Positions 7,702-14,200 of a DNA stretch of 33,199 nt are shown piece after piece. The notes beneath the pieces are model-generated. The model worked only from the letters and a program-made list of their open reading frames with translations. It was not told the DNA's origin and made no database searches. A program made the position numbers and the translations under genes. This DNA comes from a virus, in the IMG/VR virus record IMGVR_UViG_3300030104_002338, positions 1 to 33,199 of that record, one strand, 5' to 3'. Each line of letters starts with the position of its first letter. Within the stretch, counting starts at the first letter, position 1.

Positions 7702-8045
7702 TGCAAAAGAAGTTACAGAAAGGGTCTATTTTAGCAGAGGAGCTAGATACTAATGGCGATGGAGTGGTAACAGATCAAGAGCTTATGCTCAAAGAACGAA
7801 TGATGCGTCTAGAGAATCAAGACAAAAAAGAAGATCAACAAAGATATATGGTGTGGTTTTCTGCTATTTCTGTTACACTGTTTATCGTCGTACTGATGCT
7901 ACCCGTAGTTCCATTGGATAGAGTAGATCATTTGTCCTCTATAGCCTCAACTTGGGTGATAAGTAATATGGGAATAATCGGTGCGTTCATTGCAGGTAAC
8001 GCTTTTAGTAGAAAAAGTGGAGGTGGAAAAAATGAGCCTATTTGA
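7701..8045 (+). CDS. EF-hand, two-TM membrane protein (holin-like candidate)
   Basis: A 114-residue protein with a canonical 12-residue EF-hand loop at 16-27: D16, N18, D20, G21, V23, T24 and E27 all sit at expected calcium-loop positions. A charged linker follows, then two transmembrane segments at about 50-71 and 80-101, and a basic Gly-rich tail. One loop rather than a pair is unusual for a classical EF-hand domain. With two TM segments, small size and a location 170 bases before a holin and 700 before the endolysin, a lysis or holin/antiholin role is the best guess. The calcium link is inferred from the loop alone. Confidence 0.75.
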   Translation: MQKKLQKGSILAEELDTNGDGVVTDQELMLKERMMRLENQDKKEDQQRYMVWFSAISVTLFIVVLMLPVVPLDRVDHLSSIASTWVISNMGIIGAFIAGNAFSRKSGGGKNEPI

Positions 8046-8139
8046 TTTACCATTATGGAAAATGCCTAAAAAAATATTAATTTATGTTAAAAATAAAATT
8101 GTGTCGTTCTTTACAAAAACGGAGAAAGAAGATGTATAA
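8032..8139 (+). CDS. Micro-ORF, 35-residue amphipathic basic peptide
   Basis: This short ORF begins at an ATG with a strong GGAGG Shine-Dalgarno (8019-8023) lying in the end of the EF-hand gene. The peptide is a probable amphipathic basic helix (PKKILIYVKNKIVSFF) with an acidic end. The start overlaps the upstream stop by 14 bases and the end overlaps the next micro-ORF by 8. The good ribosome-binding site and the tiling of this gap by coupled ORFs argue that it is expressed. A peripheral membrane or lysis-modulating peptide is a guess from context. Confidence 0.55.
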   Translation: MSLFDLPLWKMPKKILIYVKNKIVSFFTKTEKEDV

Positions 8140-8209
8140 ATACTTAAAAAGAATTTGGTGTGCCTTACTAAATAAAAAATGTGACGTTTGTATGTGTAGT
8201 GAGGCATAA
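8132..8209 (+). CDS. Micro-ORF, 25-residue Cys-rich peptide
   Basis: This 25-residue ORF is preceded by GGAGAAAGAAG and starts inside the end of the previous micro-ORF; it stops two bases before the holin ATG. It has a basic aromatic N-terminus (YKYLKRIW) and four cysteines (10, 17, 20, 22), three of them spaced CxxCxC near the C-terminus. That could bind a metal or form disulfides. I know no family for it. The support is the ribosome-binding site and the exact fit between its neighbours. Confidence 0.45.
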   Translation: MYKYLKRIWCALLNKKCDVCMCSEA

Positions 8210-8211
8210 AA

Positions 8212-8574
8212 ATGCTGTCTACAATACTAAGTTCTATGGGTAGTCTTGCTAGTTCCTATATAGAAGGCAAGACTGCTATTCAAAAAGCTGAAGCCACTAT
8301 TAGGATGAAAGAAGCCACTGGCGAGATAGATTGGGACTTAGCTGCGATGAGAGCCTCACAGTCGTCTTGGAAAGACGAATGGCTTACTTTACTTTTCAGT
8401 ATACCACTGATTTTAAGCTTCTGCGGCTCGTGGGGCAGAGAAATAGTAGCAGACGGATTTACAGCATTGGCGGGTATGCCTCAGTGGTATCAAATCGCAT
8501 TAGGGGCTATCGTAAGTGCGAGCTTTGCAACGAGAGCATCAGCTAAGTTTTTCGGAACAAGGAAAAAGAAATAA
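8212..8574 (+). CDS. Holin, GTA/3-TM type
   Basis: A 120-residue membrane protein. Residues 1-22 are an amphipathic or hydrophobic helix, a charged middle (KAEATIRMKEATGE) follows, then a conserved SSWKDEWLTLLFSIPLIL segment (51-68) and a C-terminal hydrophobic run at about 92-110, ending in TRKKK. The WKDE-x-L-T entry into the membrane helix and the overall plan match the three-TM holin family first described for gene-transfer-agent release. Holins form holes in the inner membrane at a set time so the endolysin can reach the wall. The endolysin lies just downstream, with one small ORF between. Confidence 0.8.
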   Translation: MLSTILSSMGSLASSYIEGKTAIQKAEATIRMKEATGEIDWDLAAMRASQSSWKDEWLTLLFSIPLILSFCGSWGREIVADGFTALAGMPQWYQIALGAIVSASFATRASAKFFGTRKKK

Positions 8575-8756
8575 ACAAAAATCCCTATCCTTTCGGGCCA
8601 TACGCAATTGTGGGACGAGTTGTTACTTGCGAAATCTGTGGACATCAGTATATTGGCAGTGGGTGTGTCTTTTGTGAAAAAACTCACACTCACCAAGAAT
8701 CTGTTGATTGGACAGATGAGGTAATTAAACAACAGGAGAAAAAAGATGGCGTTTAA
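8571..8756 (+). CDS. Putative zinc-ribbon small protein with AUA start
   Basis: The gap between holin and endolysin holds a single open frame with no ATG. Read from an ATA at 8571 it gives 61 residues: a NPYPFGPY start, then C20-x2-C23-G-H and C32-x2-C35, a two-knuckle zinc-ribbon pattern, and an acidic tail ending inside the endolysin gene. An AAGGA Shine-Dalgarno (8559-8563) sits seven bases before the ATA, and the ATA overlaps the holin stop, as coupled phage genes often do. A GTG at 8610 is a weaker alternative that drops the conserved-looking N-terminus. The protein may bind DNA, RNA or a partner; function unknown. Confidence 0.5.
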   Translation: MNKNPYPFGPYAIVGRVVTCEICGHQYIGSGCVFCEKTHTHQESVDWTDEVIKQQEKKDGV

Positions 8757-9219
8757 ACTATCCCAGAGAAGTTTTCAAAAACTGGCAGGAGTGCACGAAG
8801 GGTTACAAGAAGTAGTTAAGGCAGCCATAGGTCTTACGAAAGTGGACTTCGGTGTGATTTATGGTGTCCGCAGCTTAGATGAACAAACTCGCCTTTTTAA
8901 GGCAGGACGATCACAGACAATGAAGAGCAAGCACCTTCTTCAAGATGACGGAAAAAGTCATGCTGTGGACTTAATGGCGTATGATTCTGGAGAGGCAAGT
9001 TGGGAACTGAATTTGTACGATGAGATAGCTGACGCAATGAAAGAAGCTGCTGTAAGATATGACCTTCCGATACGTTGGGGAGCTTGTTGGCATATAGACG
9101 ACCTTCGTGATTTTGAGGGCACAGCAGAAGAAGCAATGATGGAATATGTAGATTTACGTCGCTCTCAGGGAAGGCGACCGTTCATCGATGGACCCCATTT
9201 CGAATGTAATTTTAAGTAA
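8746..9219 (+). CDS. Endolysin, M15-type peptidase
   Basis: A 157-residue protein resembling the L-alanyl-D-glutamate / D-Ala-D-Ala peptidase (M15) endolysins, which cut peptidoglycan cross-bridges or stem peptides. Visible features are the VIYGVRSLDEQ entry (37-47), S61-K-H63 with A73-V-D75-L as the zinc-binding SxH...AxDL signature, and GPHFE (149-153) supplying the third ligand, H151. The family usually has a tight SxHxxGxAxD; here about six residues are inserted between H63 and the HAVDL part. No signal peptide or cell-wall domain is present, so it needs the holin to reach its substrate. Preceded by AGGAG. Confidence 0.85.
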   Translation: MAFKLSQRSFQKLAGVHEGLQEVVKAAIGLTKVDFGVIYGVRSLDEQTRLFKAGRSQTMKSKHLLQDDGKSHAVDLMAYDSGEASWELNLYDEIADAMKEAAVRYDLPIRWGACWHIDDLRDFEGTAEEAMMEYVDLRRSQGRRPFIDGPHFECNFK

Positions 9220-9235
9220 TTTAAGGACTAGATGT

Positions 9236-9448
9236 ATGGATGTTGTTGACTTTGCAAAATATTTGTATAATAAATTTGATGAGAGAGAAAAAGATATTGC
9301 ACAAGATCTAGTATTAGGAAACATAAAAGATTGGAATCAGTATCAACATTTAGTGGGTGAGGCACGGGGACTCTCACTTGCTAAAGAAGAAATAAAATCC
9401 CTGCTGGAGAATAGATTAGAAGATGCCGAGCAAATTATTAGTTCCTGA
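9236..9448 (+). CDS. Small conserved-looking helical protein
   Basis: A 70-residue protein from the ATG at 9236, chosen because AAGGA (9223-9227) precedes it by a good distance; the open frame extends to an ATG at 9188 inside the endolysin gene but without a comparable site. The product is helical and charged, with FAKYLYNKF, a central WNQYQHLVGEARGLSLA segment and a KEEIKSLLEN helix. I recall similar short proteins in other phages but have no function for it. It overlaps the co-chaperonin gene by 26 bases. Confidence 0.7.
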   Translation: MDVVDFAKYLYNKFDEREKDIAQDLVLGNIKDWNQYQHLVGEARGLSLAKEEIKSLLENRLEDAEQIISS

Positions 9449-9824
9449 CTTTTATAAAGTCCCAAACAAAGAACCAGACCTCCCCTTAAAAGATAGATTA
9501 CCACAGCCAACAGGTTGGAGAATCCTTGTTATGCCGTACAGAGGCAAAGGCAAGACTGAAGGGGGTGTCTTTATGCCCGAAGATGTCGTTGAAAGAGAGG
9601 CGTTGGCTACTGTTGTCTCTTATGTGTTAAAGGTTGGGCCTTCAGCATATGAGGATAAAGAGAAATTTGGAGATCAAAAACCTTGGTGTAAAGAAGGTGA
9701 TTGGGTCTGCATTGGTCGATATGCCGGGGCAAGATTTAAAATTGACGGTGGTGAAGTAAGAATTATTAACGATGATGAAGTTATTGCCACGATTCAACAC
9801 CCAGACGACATATATAGTGTTTAG
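9423..9824 (+). CDS. GroES-like co-chaperonin
   Basis: A 133-residue protein that follows the GroES plan. A short N-terminal extension precedes the first core strand (GWRILVMPYR, 31-40). Next is a mobile-loop-like segment with the GG-hydrophobic motif (E46-GGVFMP-52), then the ATVVSYVLKVGP strand, the GDWVCIGRYAGARFKIDGGEVRII block and the terminal DDEVIATIQ strand. GroES caps GroEL and sets the folding-cage size; phage versions such as T4 gp31 enlarge it for capsid protein folding. Here it lies just upstream of scaffold and capsid genes, so a similar role is likely. It is longer than bacterial GroES (about 97), mostly through the N-terminal extension and an insert near 80-90. Confidence 0.85.
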   Translation: MPSKLLVPDFYKVPNKEPDLPLKDRLPQPTGWRILVMPYRGKGKTEGGVFMPEDVVEREALATVVSYVLKVGPSAYEDKEKFGDQKPWCKEGDWVCIGRYAGARFKIDGGEVRIINDDEVIATIQHPDDIYSV

Positions 9825-9832
9825 GAGATAGC

Positions 9833-10738
9833 ATGGAACAGGAACAAAAAGTAGAAGAAGCAGAAACCGTTGAGGTAGAAGTTGCAGATCCTTCCATTAA
9901 GGAACAGAAGGATAAAGAAGTTGAAGTAGTTCAAGAAGTTGAGATTGAAGCGAAACAAACCGAGAATAAAGAAGAGCCAAAAGAAGACGAGCTTGAGAAT
10001 TACAGCAAGAACGTACAGACTCGAATAAAGAAACTTACAGAAAAATATCGAAAAGAAGAAAGAGATAGAGAAGAAGCTGTAAGGCTGTCCCAACATCTTT
10101 TACAGGAAAACAAGAAGCTCAAACAGACAGTAGGAAACCTTGATAAAGGATATCTTTCTGAATATGGCACTAGATTGGAGTCACAAGAAGACCAGGCAAA
10201 GAGGGCTTATTCCGAAGCGCATCAAGCCGGAGACTCCGAGAAAATGTTTGAAGCTCAGAAAGCTTTGTCAAAAATAGCCATAGAGCAAGAACGGTATAGA
10301 TTAGCTAAAAACCAATCGGATACAGCAGAACAACAAGCTGAAGCTGAACCAACTACACCGCCTCAACAGCAACAACCAAAGGCTGAAGTGTCTCCAAAAG
10401 CTAAAACTTGGGCTGAAAAGAACGAATGGTTTGGGGATAATGAGATCATGACTCAAGCAGCTTTTGTTCTACATAATAAATTAATACAAGAAGAAGGGTT
10501 TGACCCGGAGAGCGATGAGTATTATAGTGAGATTGATAGACGTATGAGAACAGAGTTCCCTCATAAGTTTGAGAAACAGAAAACGAGTAACGGAGTTCAG
10601 GTCGCTTCTGCGAATTCCACAGCATCTCGTAGTACGCAACAGAAGCGAAGATCGGTAAAACTATCGCCTTCTCAAATAGCGATAGCTAAAAAATTAGGTG
10701 TACCTCTTGAAGAGTACGCAAAATATGTGAAGGACTAA
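9833..10738 (+). CDS. Scaffolding-type head assembly protein
   Basis: A 301-residue, highly charged and largely helical protein. Residues 1-60 are Glu/Lys/Val-rich and acidic, 62-105 and 130-165 are coiled-coil-like, 168-190 are Gln/Pro-rich, and a more folded part (AEKNEWFGDN onwards) covers about 195-245. A basic C-terminus (KRRSVKLSPSQIAIAKKLGV) could dock on the inner capsid surface. This composition, just upstream of the major capsid gene, is typical of phage scaffolds, which guide procapsid assembly and then leave. No protease is recognised nearby. Starts at ATG after AGGAG. Confidence 0.8.
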   Translation: MEQEQKVEEAETVEVEVADPSIKEQKDKEVEVVQEVEIEAKQTENKEEPKEDELENYSKNVQTRIKKLTEKYRKEERDREEAVRLSQHLLQENKKLKQTVGNLDKGYLSEYGTRLESQEDQAKRAYSEAHQAGDSEKMFEAQKALSKIAIEQERYRLAKNQSDTAEQQAEAEPTTPPQQQQPKAEVSPKAKTWAEKNEWFGDNEIMTQAAFVLHNKLIQEEGFDPESDEYYSEIDRRMRTEFPHKFEKQKTSNGVQVASANSTASRSTQQKRRSVKLSPSQIAIAKKLGVPLEEYAKYVKD

Positions 10739-10741
10739 GAT

Positions 10742-11203
10742 ATGACAGATAGAACACCGAGAAAAGAAACGACCCGTGAAGCAACTTCACGCAGAAAGCC
10801 TTGGACACCACCCAACAGGTTGAATGCACCTGAACCCCCAGAGGGATACAAGCACAGATGGATTCGTATCTCCACTCGTGGAGAGGACGATAAAGTCAAC
10901 GTCCATACCAAAATGGATGAGGGATGGGAGCCAGTAAGGGCAGACGAATACCCCAACAGGGACTTACCAACCATAGAAGATGGAAAGTATGCAGGAGTTA
11001 TAGGTACAGGTGGATTAATGCTTGCCAGAATGCCTCTCGAAACAGTCAAAGAGAGAAATGAATTTTATCGAGGTAGAACTCGTGAACAAATGACTGCCGT
11101 TGACAGTGATCTAATGCGTGAACAGCATCCTTCGATGCCAATCACAAATGATCGTCAAACTAGAGTTTCATTCGGGGGTCGAGGTGATTCCCCTAAAAAT
11201 TAA
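10742..11203 (+). CDS. Conserved head-module protein, unknown function
   Basis: A 153-residue protein between scaffold and capsid genes. The N-terminus is basic and Pro-rich (TPRKETTREATSRRKPWTPPNR). The centre has GYKHRWIRI and a Gly-rich turn, and the C-terminal half contains an ordered, probably conserved run (MPLETVKERNEFYRGRT, then QMTAVDSDLMREQHPSMPI). I recall this latter pattern from marine phage head clusters, without an assigned function. Gene position suggests an accessory scaffold or capsid-associated protein. Confidence 0.75.
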   Translation: MTDRTPRKETTREATSRRKPWTPPNRLNAPEPPEGYKHRWIRISTRGEDDKVNVHTKMDEGWEPVRADEYPNRDLPTIEDGKYAGVIGTGGLMLARMPLETVKERNEFYRGRTREQMTAVDSDLMREQHPSMPITNDRQTRVSFGGRGDSPKN

Positions 11204-11208
11204 TTTTT
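11195..11208. repeat. 14-bp perfect AT palindrome over a stop codon
   Basis: The bases AAAAATTAATTTTT form a perfect palindrome spanning the stop of the preceding gene, 17 bases before the next ATG. It follows a weak GGGG/CCCC pairing. It could be part of a weak transcription-slowing element or a promoter UP-like element before the capsid genes, or simply AT-rich spacer. Confidence 0.3.
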
Positions 11209-11224
11209 TGCATAGGAGCTAATC

Positions 11225-11848
11225 ATGGCAAACACAAACGTAAAGTTTGGATTAAAGCCGATTGGTGTTATTGGGGGAGGCCCCGGTGTCACTAGTCAGT
11301 ATTTTATCAAAAGTGATGCTTCAGCGATTTTCCAAGGTTCCCCTGTTGAAGTCGAACTTACAGGTGGTACTGCGGCAATCATAACTAGTGCAGATGGCGA
11401 CGGGAAGCAACTTCTCGGAGTTTTCGCAGGTTGTGAATACGTTGATGCAACTACAGGTAAACTTACCTTCAAAAATCAGTGGGGCGGTTCAGGCACTGCT
11501 GATACTAACCACGACATAAAATGTTTTGTTTATGACAATCCAATGACGAAGTTTATTATTGCTTCTGACGGGACAAACACAAACAGGGCAACTGCAAAAG
11601 CAGATATTTTCAAAACAGCACAACTTGCTACGGCAACTGCAGGAAATTCCACAACTGGTCTTTCTAGTGCTATGATTGATATATCTACAGCAGAAGCGTC
11701 AGACCCTTCTAATCCTTTGATGATCATAGGTATTCATGAGGATGTGACAAATGCTGATCACTCTGCAGCAGGTATCTCTTATGTCGTTAAACTTAACAAC
11801 CATGTGTATGCTTCGTCTAGTGGCGATGCAGATGCAGCTATTTCATAA
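11225..11848 (+). CDS. Head decoration or stabilisation-type protein
   Basis: A 207-residue beta-rich protein, preceded by AGGAG, immediately upstream of the major capsid gene. It is rich in Gly, Thr, Ala and Asp with alternating hydrophobic strands (PVEVELTGGTAAIIT, DIKCFVYDNPMTKFIIA, SNPLMIIGIHEDV). The N-terminus KFGLKPIG and the pre-capsid location are typical of decoration or capsid-accessory proteins in podoviruses of this type. I infer that it binds the capsid surface; an alternative is a minor capsid component. Confidence 0.7.
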   Translation: MANTNVKFGLKPIGVIGGGPGVTSQYFIKSDASAIFQGSPVEVELTGGTAAIITSADGDGKQLLGVFAGCEYVDATTGKLTFKNQWGGSGTADTNHDIKCFVYDNPMTKFIIASDGTNTNRATAKADIFKTAQLATATAGNSTTGLSSAMIDISTAEASDPSNPLMIIGIHEDVTNADHSAAGISYVVKLNNHVYASSSGDADAAIS

Positions 11849-11860
11849 GGGGGACTAATA

Positions 11861-12769
11861 ATGGCGATATCTAGAGCACAATTAGCCAAAGAGTTAGAAC
11901 CAGGTTTAAACGCCCTCTTTGGTATGGAATATGGTCGATATGAGAACCAACATTCTGAAATTTTCACAACTGAGTCTTCAGATCGTGCATTTGAAGAAGA
12001 AGTAATGCTTTCTGGTTTCGGGGCTGCCCCGGTCAAGCAAGAGGGTTCAGTGGTATCATTTGATGATGCTAATGAGTCTTTCACTGCTCGATACAACCAT
12101 GAAACCATTGCTTTGGCTTTTGCTATCACAGAGGAAGCAGTAGAGGACAACCTCTATGACCGTCTTTCTGCTAGATACACAAAAGCTCTAGCTCGATCAA
12201 TGGCTCATACAAAACAAGTCAAAGCGGCTTCAGTTCTTAACAACGCTTTCGATTCTACTGTAACAGGTGGAGACGGCAAAGAGTTGTGTGCAACTGACCA
12301 TCCACTACTAAACGGGGGCACATTATCTAACGAGCCTTCAACTTCTGCGGATTTAAACGAGACATCCCTTGAGGATGCCCTAATTAATATCGCGGGATTT
12401 GTGGATGAGCGTGGTCTAAAGGTTGCACTTCGAGGCACAAAGCTTATCATTCCTCGACAGCTACAGTTTGTTGCTGAGAGATTGATGGCTTCTGCGCTTA
12501 GATCTGGAACTGCCGACAATGATGTGAATGCTATCAAGTCAATGGGAATGCTTCCACAAGGTTATACTGTGAATGACTTCCTAACAGACACTGATGCTTT
12601 CTTCATCATGACTGACACTCCAAGAGGTTTCTTACATTTTGAGAGAACACCTCTTTCAACAAACATGGAATCTGACTTCGACACAGGTAACATGAGGTAT
12701 AAGGCTCGTGAGAGATATTCTTTCGGGTTCTCAGATCCTCGTTGTGTATTTGGGTCACCAGGAGCCTAA
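11861..12769 (+). CDS. Major capsid protein, HK97-fold (Mu gpT-like)
   Basis: A 302-residue protein. The N-arm helices (1-50), the ALAFAITEEAVEDNLYDRL segment (about 84-102), CATDHPLLNGG (143-153) and the later KLIIPRQLQ run (194-202) match the major head protein group that includes Mu gpT, in which the ATDHPLL turn is a recurring feature. The C-terminal MRYKARERYSFGFSDPR is a plausible P-domain strand. HK97-fold subunits form the icosahedral shell. Ribosome-binding GGGGG lies eight bases before the ATG. A strong terminator follows, consistent with an abundant transcript. No obvious cleavable delta domain is fused. Confidence 0.9.
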   Translation: MAISRAQLAKELEPGLNALFGMEYGRYENQHSEIFTTESSDRAFEEEVMLSGFGAAPVKQEGSVVSFDDANESFTARYNHETIALAFAITEEAVEDNLYDRLSARYTKALARSMAHTKQVKAASVLNNAFDSTVTGGDGKELCATDHPLLNGGTLSNEPSTSADLNETSLEDALINIAGFVDERGLKVALRGTKLIIPRQLQFVAERLMASALRSGTADNDVNAIKSMGMLPQGYTVNDFLTDTDAFFIMTDTPRGFLHFERTPLSTNMESDFDTGNMRYKARERYSFGFSDPRCVFGSPGA

Positions 12770-12792
12770 TTTCATAGTTTTCCTCCCAACTT

Positions 12793-12822
12793 AAAGGGCG
12801 AGTAAAATCGCCCTTTCTTTTT
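12793..12822 (+). terminator. Rho-independent terminator after the capsid gene
   Basis: A perfect 9-bp stem (AAAGGGCGA / TCGCCCTTT) with a six-base loop is followed directly by CTTTTT. It lies 24 bases after the capsid stop. It should end or attenuate the head transcript, separating it from the decoration and tail genes that follow. Confidence 0.9.
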
Positions 12823-12855
12823 GTGTGGAATTGTTTTATATTCTAAATATCCAAA

Positions 12856-12874
12856 CTATCACATAATGTGGTAG
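12856..12874. promoter_or_regulatory. Dyad or 5'-leader hairpin before the decoration gene
   Basis: A 19-base dyad, CTATCACAT-A-ATGTGGTAG, pairs throughout with one T/G position. As RNA it gives a 7-bp stem and a five-base loop, 24 bases upstream of the next ATG and clear of its GGAGG. It may be an operator, an mRNA-stabilising 5' hairpin or a processing site. A TATATT (12837-12842) could be a -10 box, but no good -35 box is visible. The remaining bases of 12770-12897 show nothing further. Confidence 0.4.
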
Positions 12875-12897
12875 ACATTGCCAGATTGGAGGTAAAT

Positions 12898-13776
12898 ATG
12901 GCTAATACAACTTTCTCAGGGCCAATACGGTCACAAAATGGAATGAAACTAATCAGTAAAGATTCTACTACTGGTTTAGTATCAGACAGAACTCTTGGAG
13001 ATTATCCACAAGACACAAGACGTTTTTATTTAGACGAATGGTTTCTACAAAGACCTGGTTTAAATGCAAACATTGACCAAGTATCAACAGTTGAAGTTCA
13101 AAGAGCTTTGAATAGAAATTGGGAAGCACTTGGAACTAATATGACTACAGCTTTGTGTACTTTTAACACTACTTCGGCAGGAATTGTTGCAACAACAGCA
13201 GGTGCTGACCAAGATCAAGCAGTGCTTACTCCACATTTAGATACTGCTGCGACAGCATGGGCCGGATGCTTATGGGGCACCGAGAACCAAGTGCATTGGG
13301 AAACATCAATCGCATTGCCTGCAATTGATAACCAAAAAGTTTGGGCGGGTTTAAAGCTTACTAATGACCAGTTGATCGCAACTGATGCTGATCAGGCATA
13401 TTTTAAGTTTCAGACTGATGCTACTAACAGTGAAGCATTTGATGATTTTACCTTGTTACATTTTGTTCATAGTATTGGTGGTACTGACCACATTAGTGTA
13501 TTACCTATTACTGTGGCTGCTGATACAATTTACCATTTAAAAATTACTTTTGATAGTTCAAGACAAATGTCTATTTTTGTAAATGGTGTTCAGTACAACA
13601 TAACAAGTACATCTGGAAGCACAGGTGGAACTTCTGTTACTACTGGAACAACTAAATCGGCTGCTATGACAGATGATGTTGATTTGATTCCTTACATTGG
13701 AATTGAAGCGGGGGCAGCGGCTGCTGAAGCAATTCATTGTCATTATGTAAAAATGAGTAGAATAATTAACGAATAA
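12898..13776 (+). CDS. Lectin-like beta-sandwich virion protein (decoration candidate)
   Basis: A 292-residue protein from the ATG at 12898, chosen because GGAGG precedes it by five bases; a GTG at 12868 lies inside the leader hairpin and is rejected. It opens with TFSGPIRSQNG, which I associate with phage head decoration proteins. The last two-thirds (about 80-290) read as a concanavalin/laminin-G-like sandwich, with HWETSIALPAI, QKVWAGLKLT, IYHLKITFDSSRQMSIFVNGVQY and a Gly/Thr-rich loop. Such folds bind glycans or stabilise capsids. It is the first gene after the capsid terminator. Confidence 0.65.
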   Translation: MANTTFSGPIRSQNGMKLISKDSTTGLVSDRTLGDYPQDTRRFYLDEWFLQRPGLNANIDQVSTVEVQRALNRNWEALGTNMTTALCTFNTTSAGIVATTAGADQDQAVLTPHLDTAATAWAGCLWGTENQVHWETSIALPAIDNQKVWAGLKLTNDQLIATDADQAYFKFQTDATNSEAFDDFTLLHFVHSIGGTDHISVLPITVAADTIYHLKITFDSSRQMSIFVNGVQYNITSTSGSTGGTSVTTGTTKSAAMTDDVDLIPYIGIEAGAAAAEAIHCHYVKMSRIINE

Positions 13777-13795
13777 TTGTTTTTAGGAGGGCAAT

Positions 13796-14200
13796 ATGGC
13801 TGATGCAGTAGCCTCACAAACGATACTCGATGGTCCAAAACAAGTTGTTATGAAGTTCACCAATATTAGTGACGGCACGGGCGAAAGTGCCGTCACTAAA
13901 GTAGATGTTAGTGCTCTTTCTACGAACACTGACGGTGCTACTTGCACGGGCGTAGCGATAGAACAGATATGGTGGCAGTGTCTTGGTATGAAAGTAAGCA
14001 TACTATTTGATGCTACCTCAGATGTTCTAGCCATTCAGCTTGGAGAGAATCAAAGTGGACATCACGATTATAGGGATTTTGGTGGCATACCGAATAACGC
14101 AGGTTCTGGAGTTACGGGGGATGTTCAGTTTACAACTGTAGGTCACTCTAGTGCAGATACCTATACGATTATTTTGGCTATGCGTAAGAACTATGGCTGA
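13796..14200 (+). CDS. Small beta-rich virion protein, unknown
   Basis: A 134-residue protein after a strong AGGAGGG site. It is beta-rich: KQVVMKFTNISDG, VKVDVS-like strands, IWWQCLGMKVSILFD, DVLAIQLGENQSGHHDYRDFG, and a C-terminal YTIILAMRKNYG strand. I recall similar sequences beside capsid decoration genes of marine phages but cannot name a function. A decoration or head-completion part is likely from the location. Its coding sequence contains a 13-bp perfect hairpin about 70 bases from the start. Confidence 0.7.
   Translation: MADAVASQTILDGPKQVVMKFTNISDGTGESAVTKVDVSALSTNTDGATCTGVAIEQIWWQCLGMKVSILFDATSDVLAIQLGENQSGHHDYRDFGGIPNNAGSGVTGDVQFTTVGHSSADTYTIILAMRKNYG
13866..13899 (+). promoter_or_regulatory. 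13-bp perfect hairpin within a coding sequence
   Basis: TTAGTGACGGCAC and GTGCCGTCACTAA are exact reverse complements separated by an eight-base loop. No T-tract follows, so this is not an intrinsic terminator. Placed 70 bases into the gene, it could slow ribosomes, mark an RNase III site or bind a protein. The codons it imposes encode ordinary Ser/Gly/Thr residues. Confidence 0.6.

Noticed and set aside
8562-8576. -1 frameshift joining the holin to the zinc-ribbon ORF at the GAAAAAGAAA run
   Set aside because: The heptamer is G-AAA-AAG, so the P-site tRNA would mispair after slipping, and an independent AUA start with a well-placed Shine-Dalgarno explains the frame more simply.
11174-11210. 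Rho-independent terminator before the decoration gene
   Set aside because: The GC stem is only 4-5 bp and sits about nine bases from the T-run, so termination would be weak.
12821-12867. Sigma-70 promoter
   Set aside because: TATATT is a fair -10 but no -35 at 16-18 bases; not supportable as a promoter call.
12868-12897. Upstream GTG start for the lectin-like gene
   Set aside because: It lies in the leader hairpin, has no Shine-Dalgarno, and the ATG at 12898 has an ideal one.
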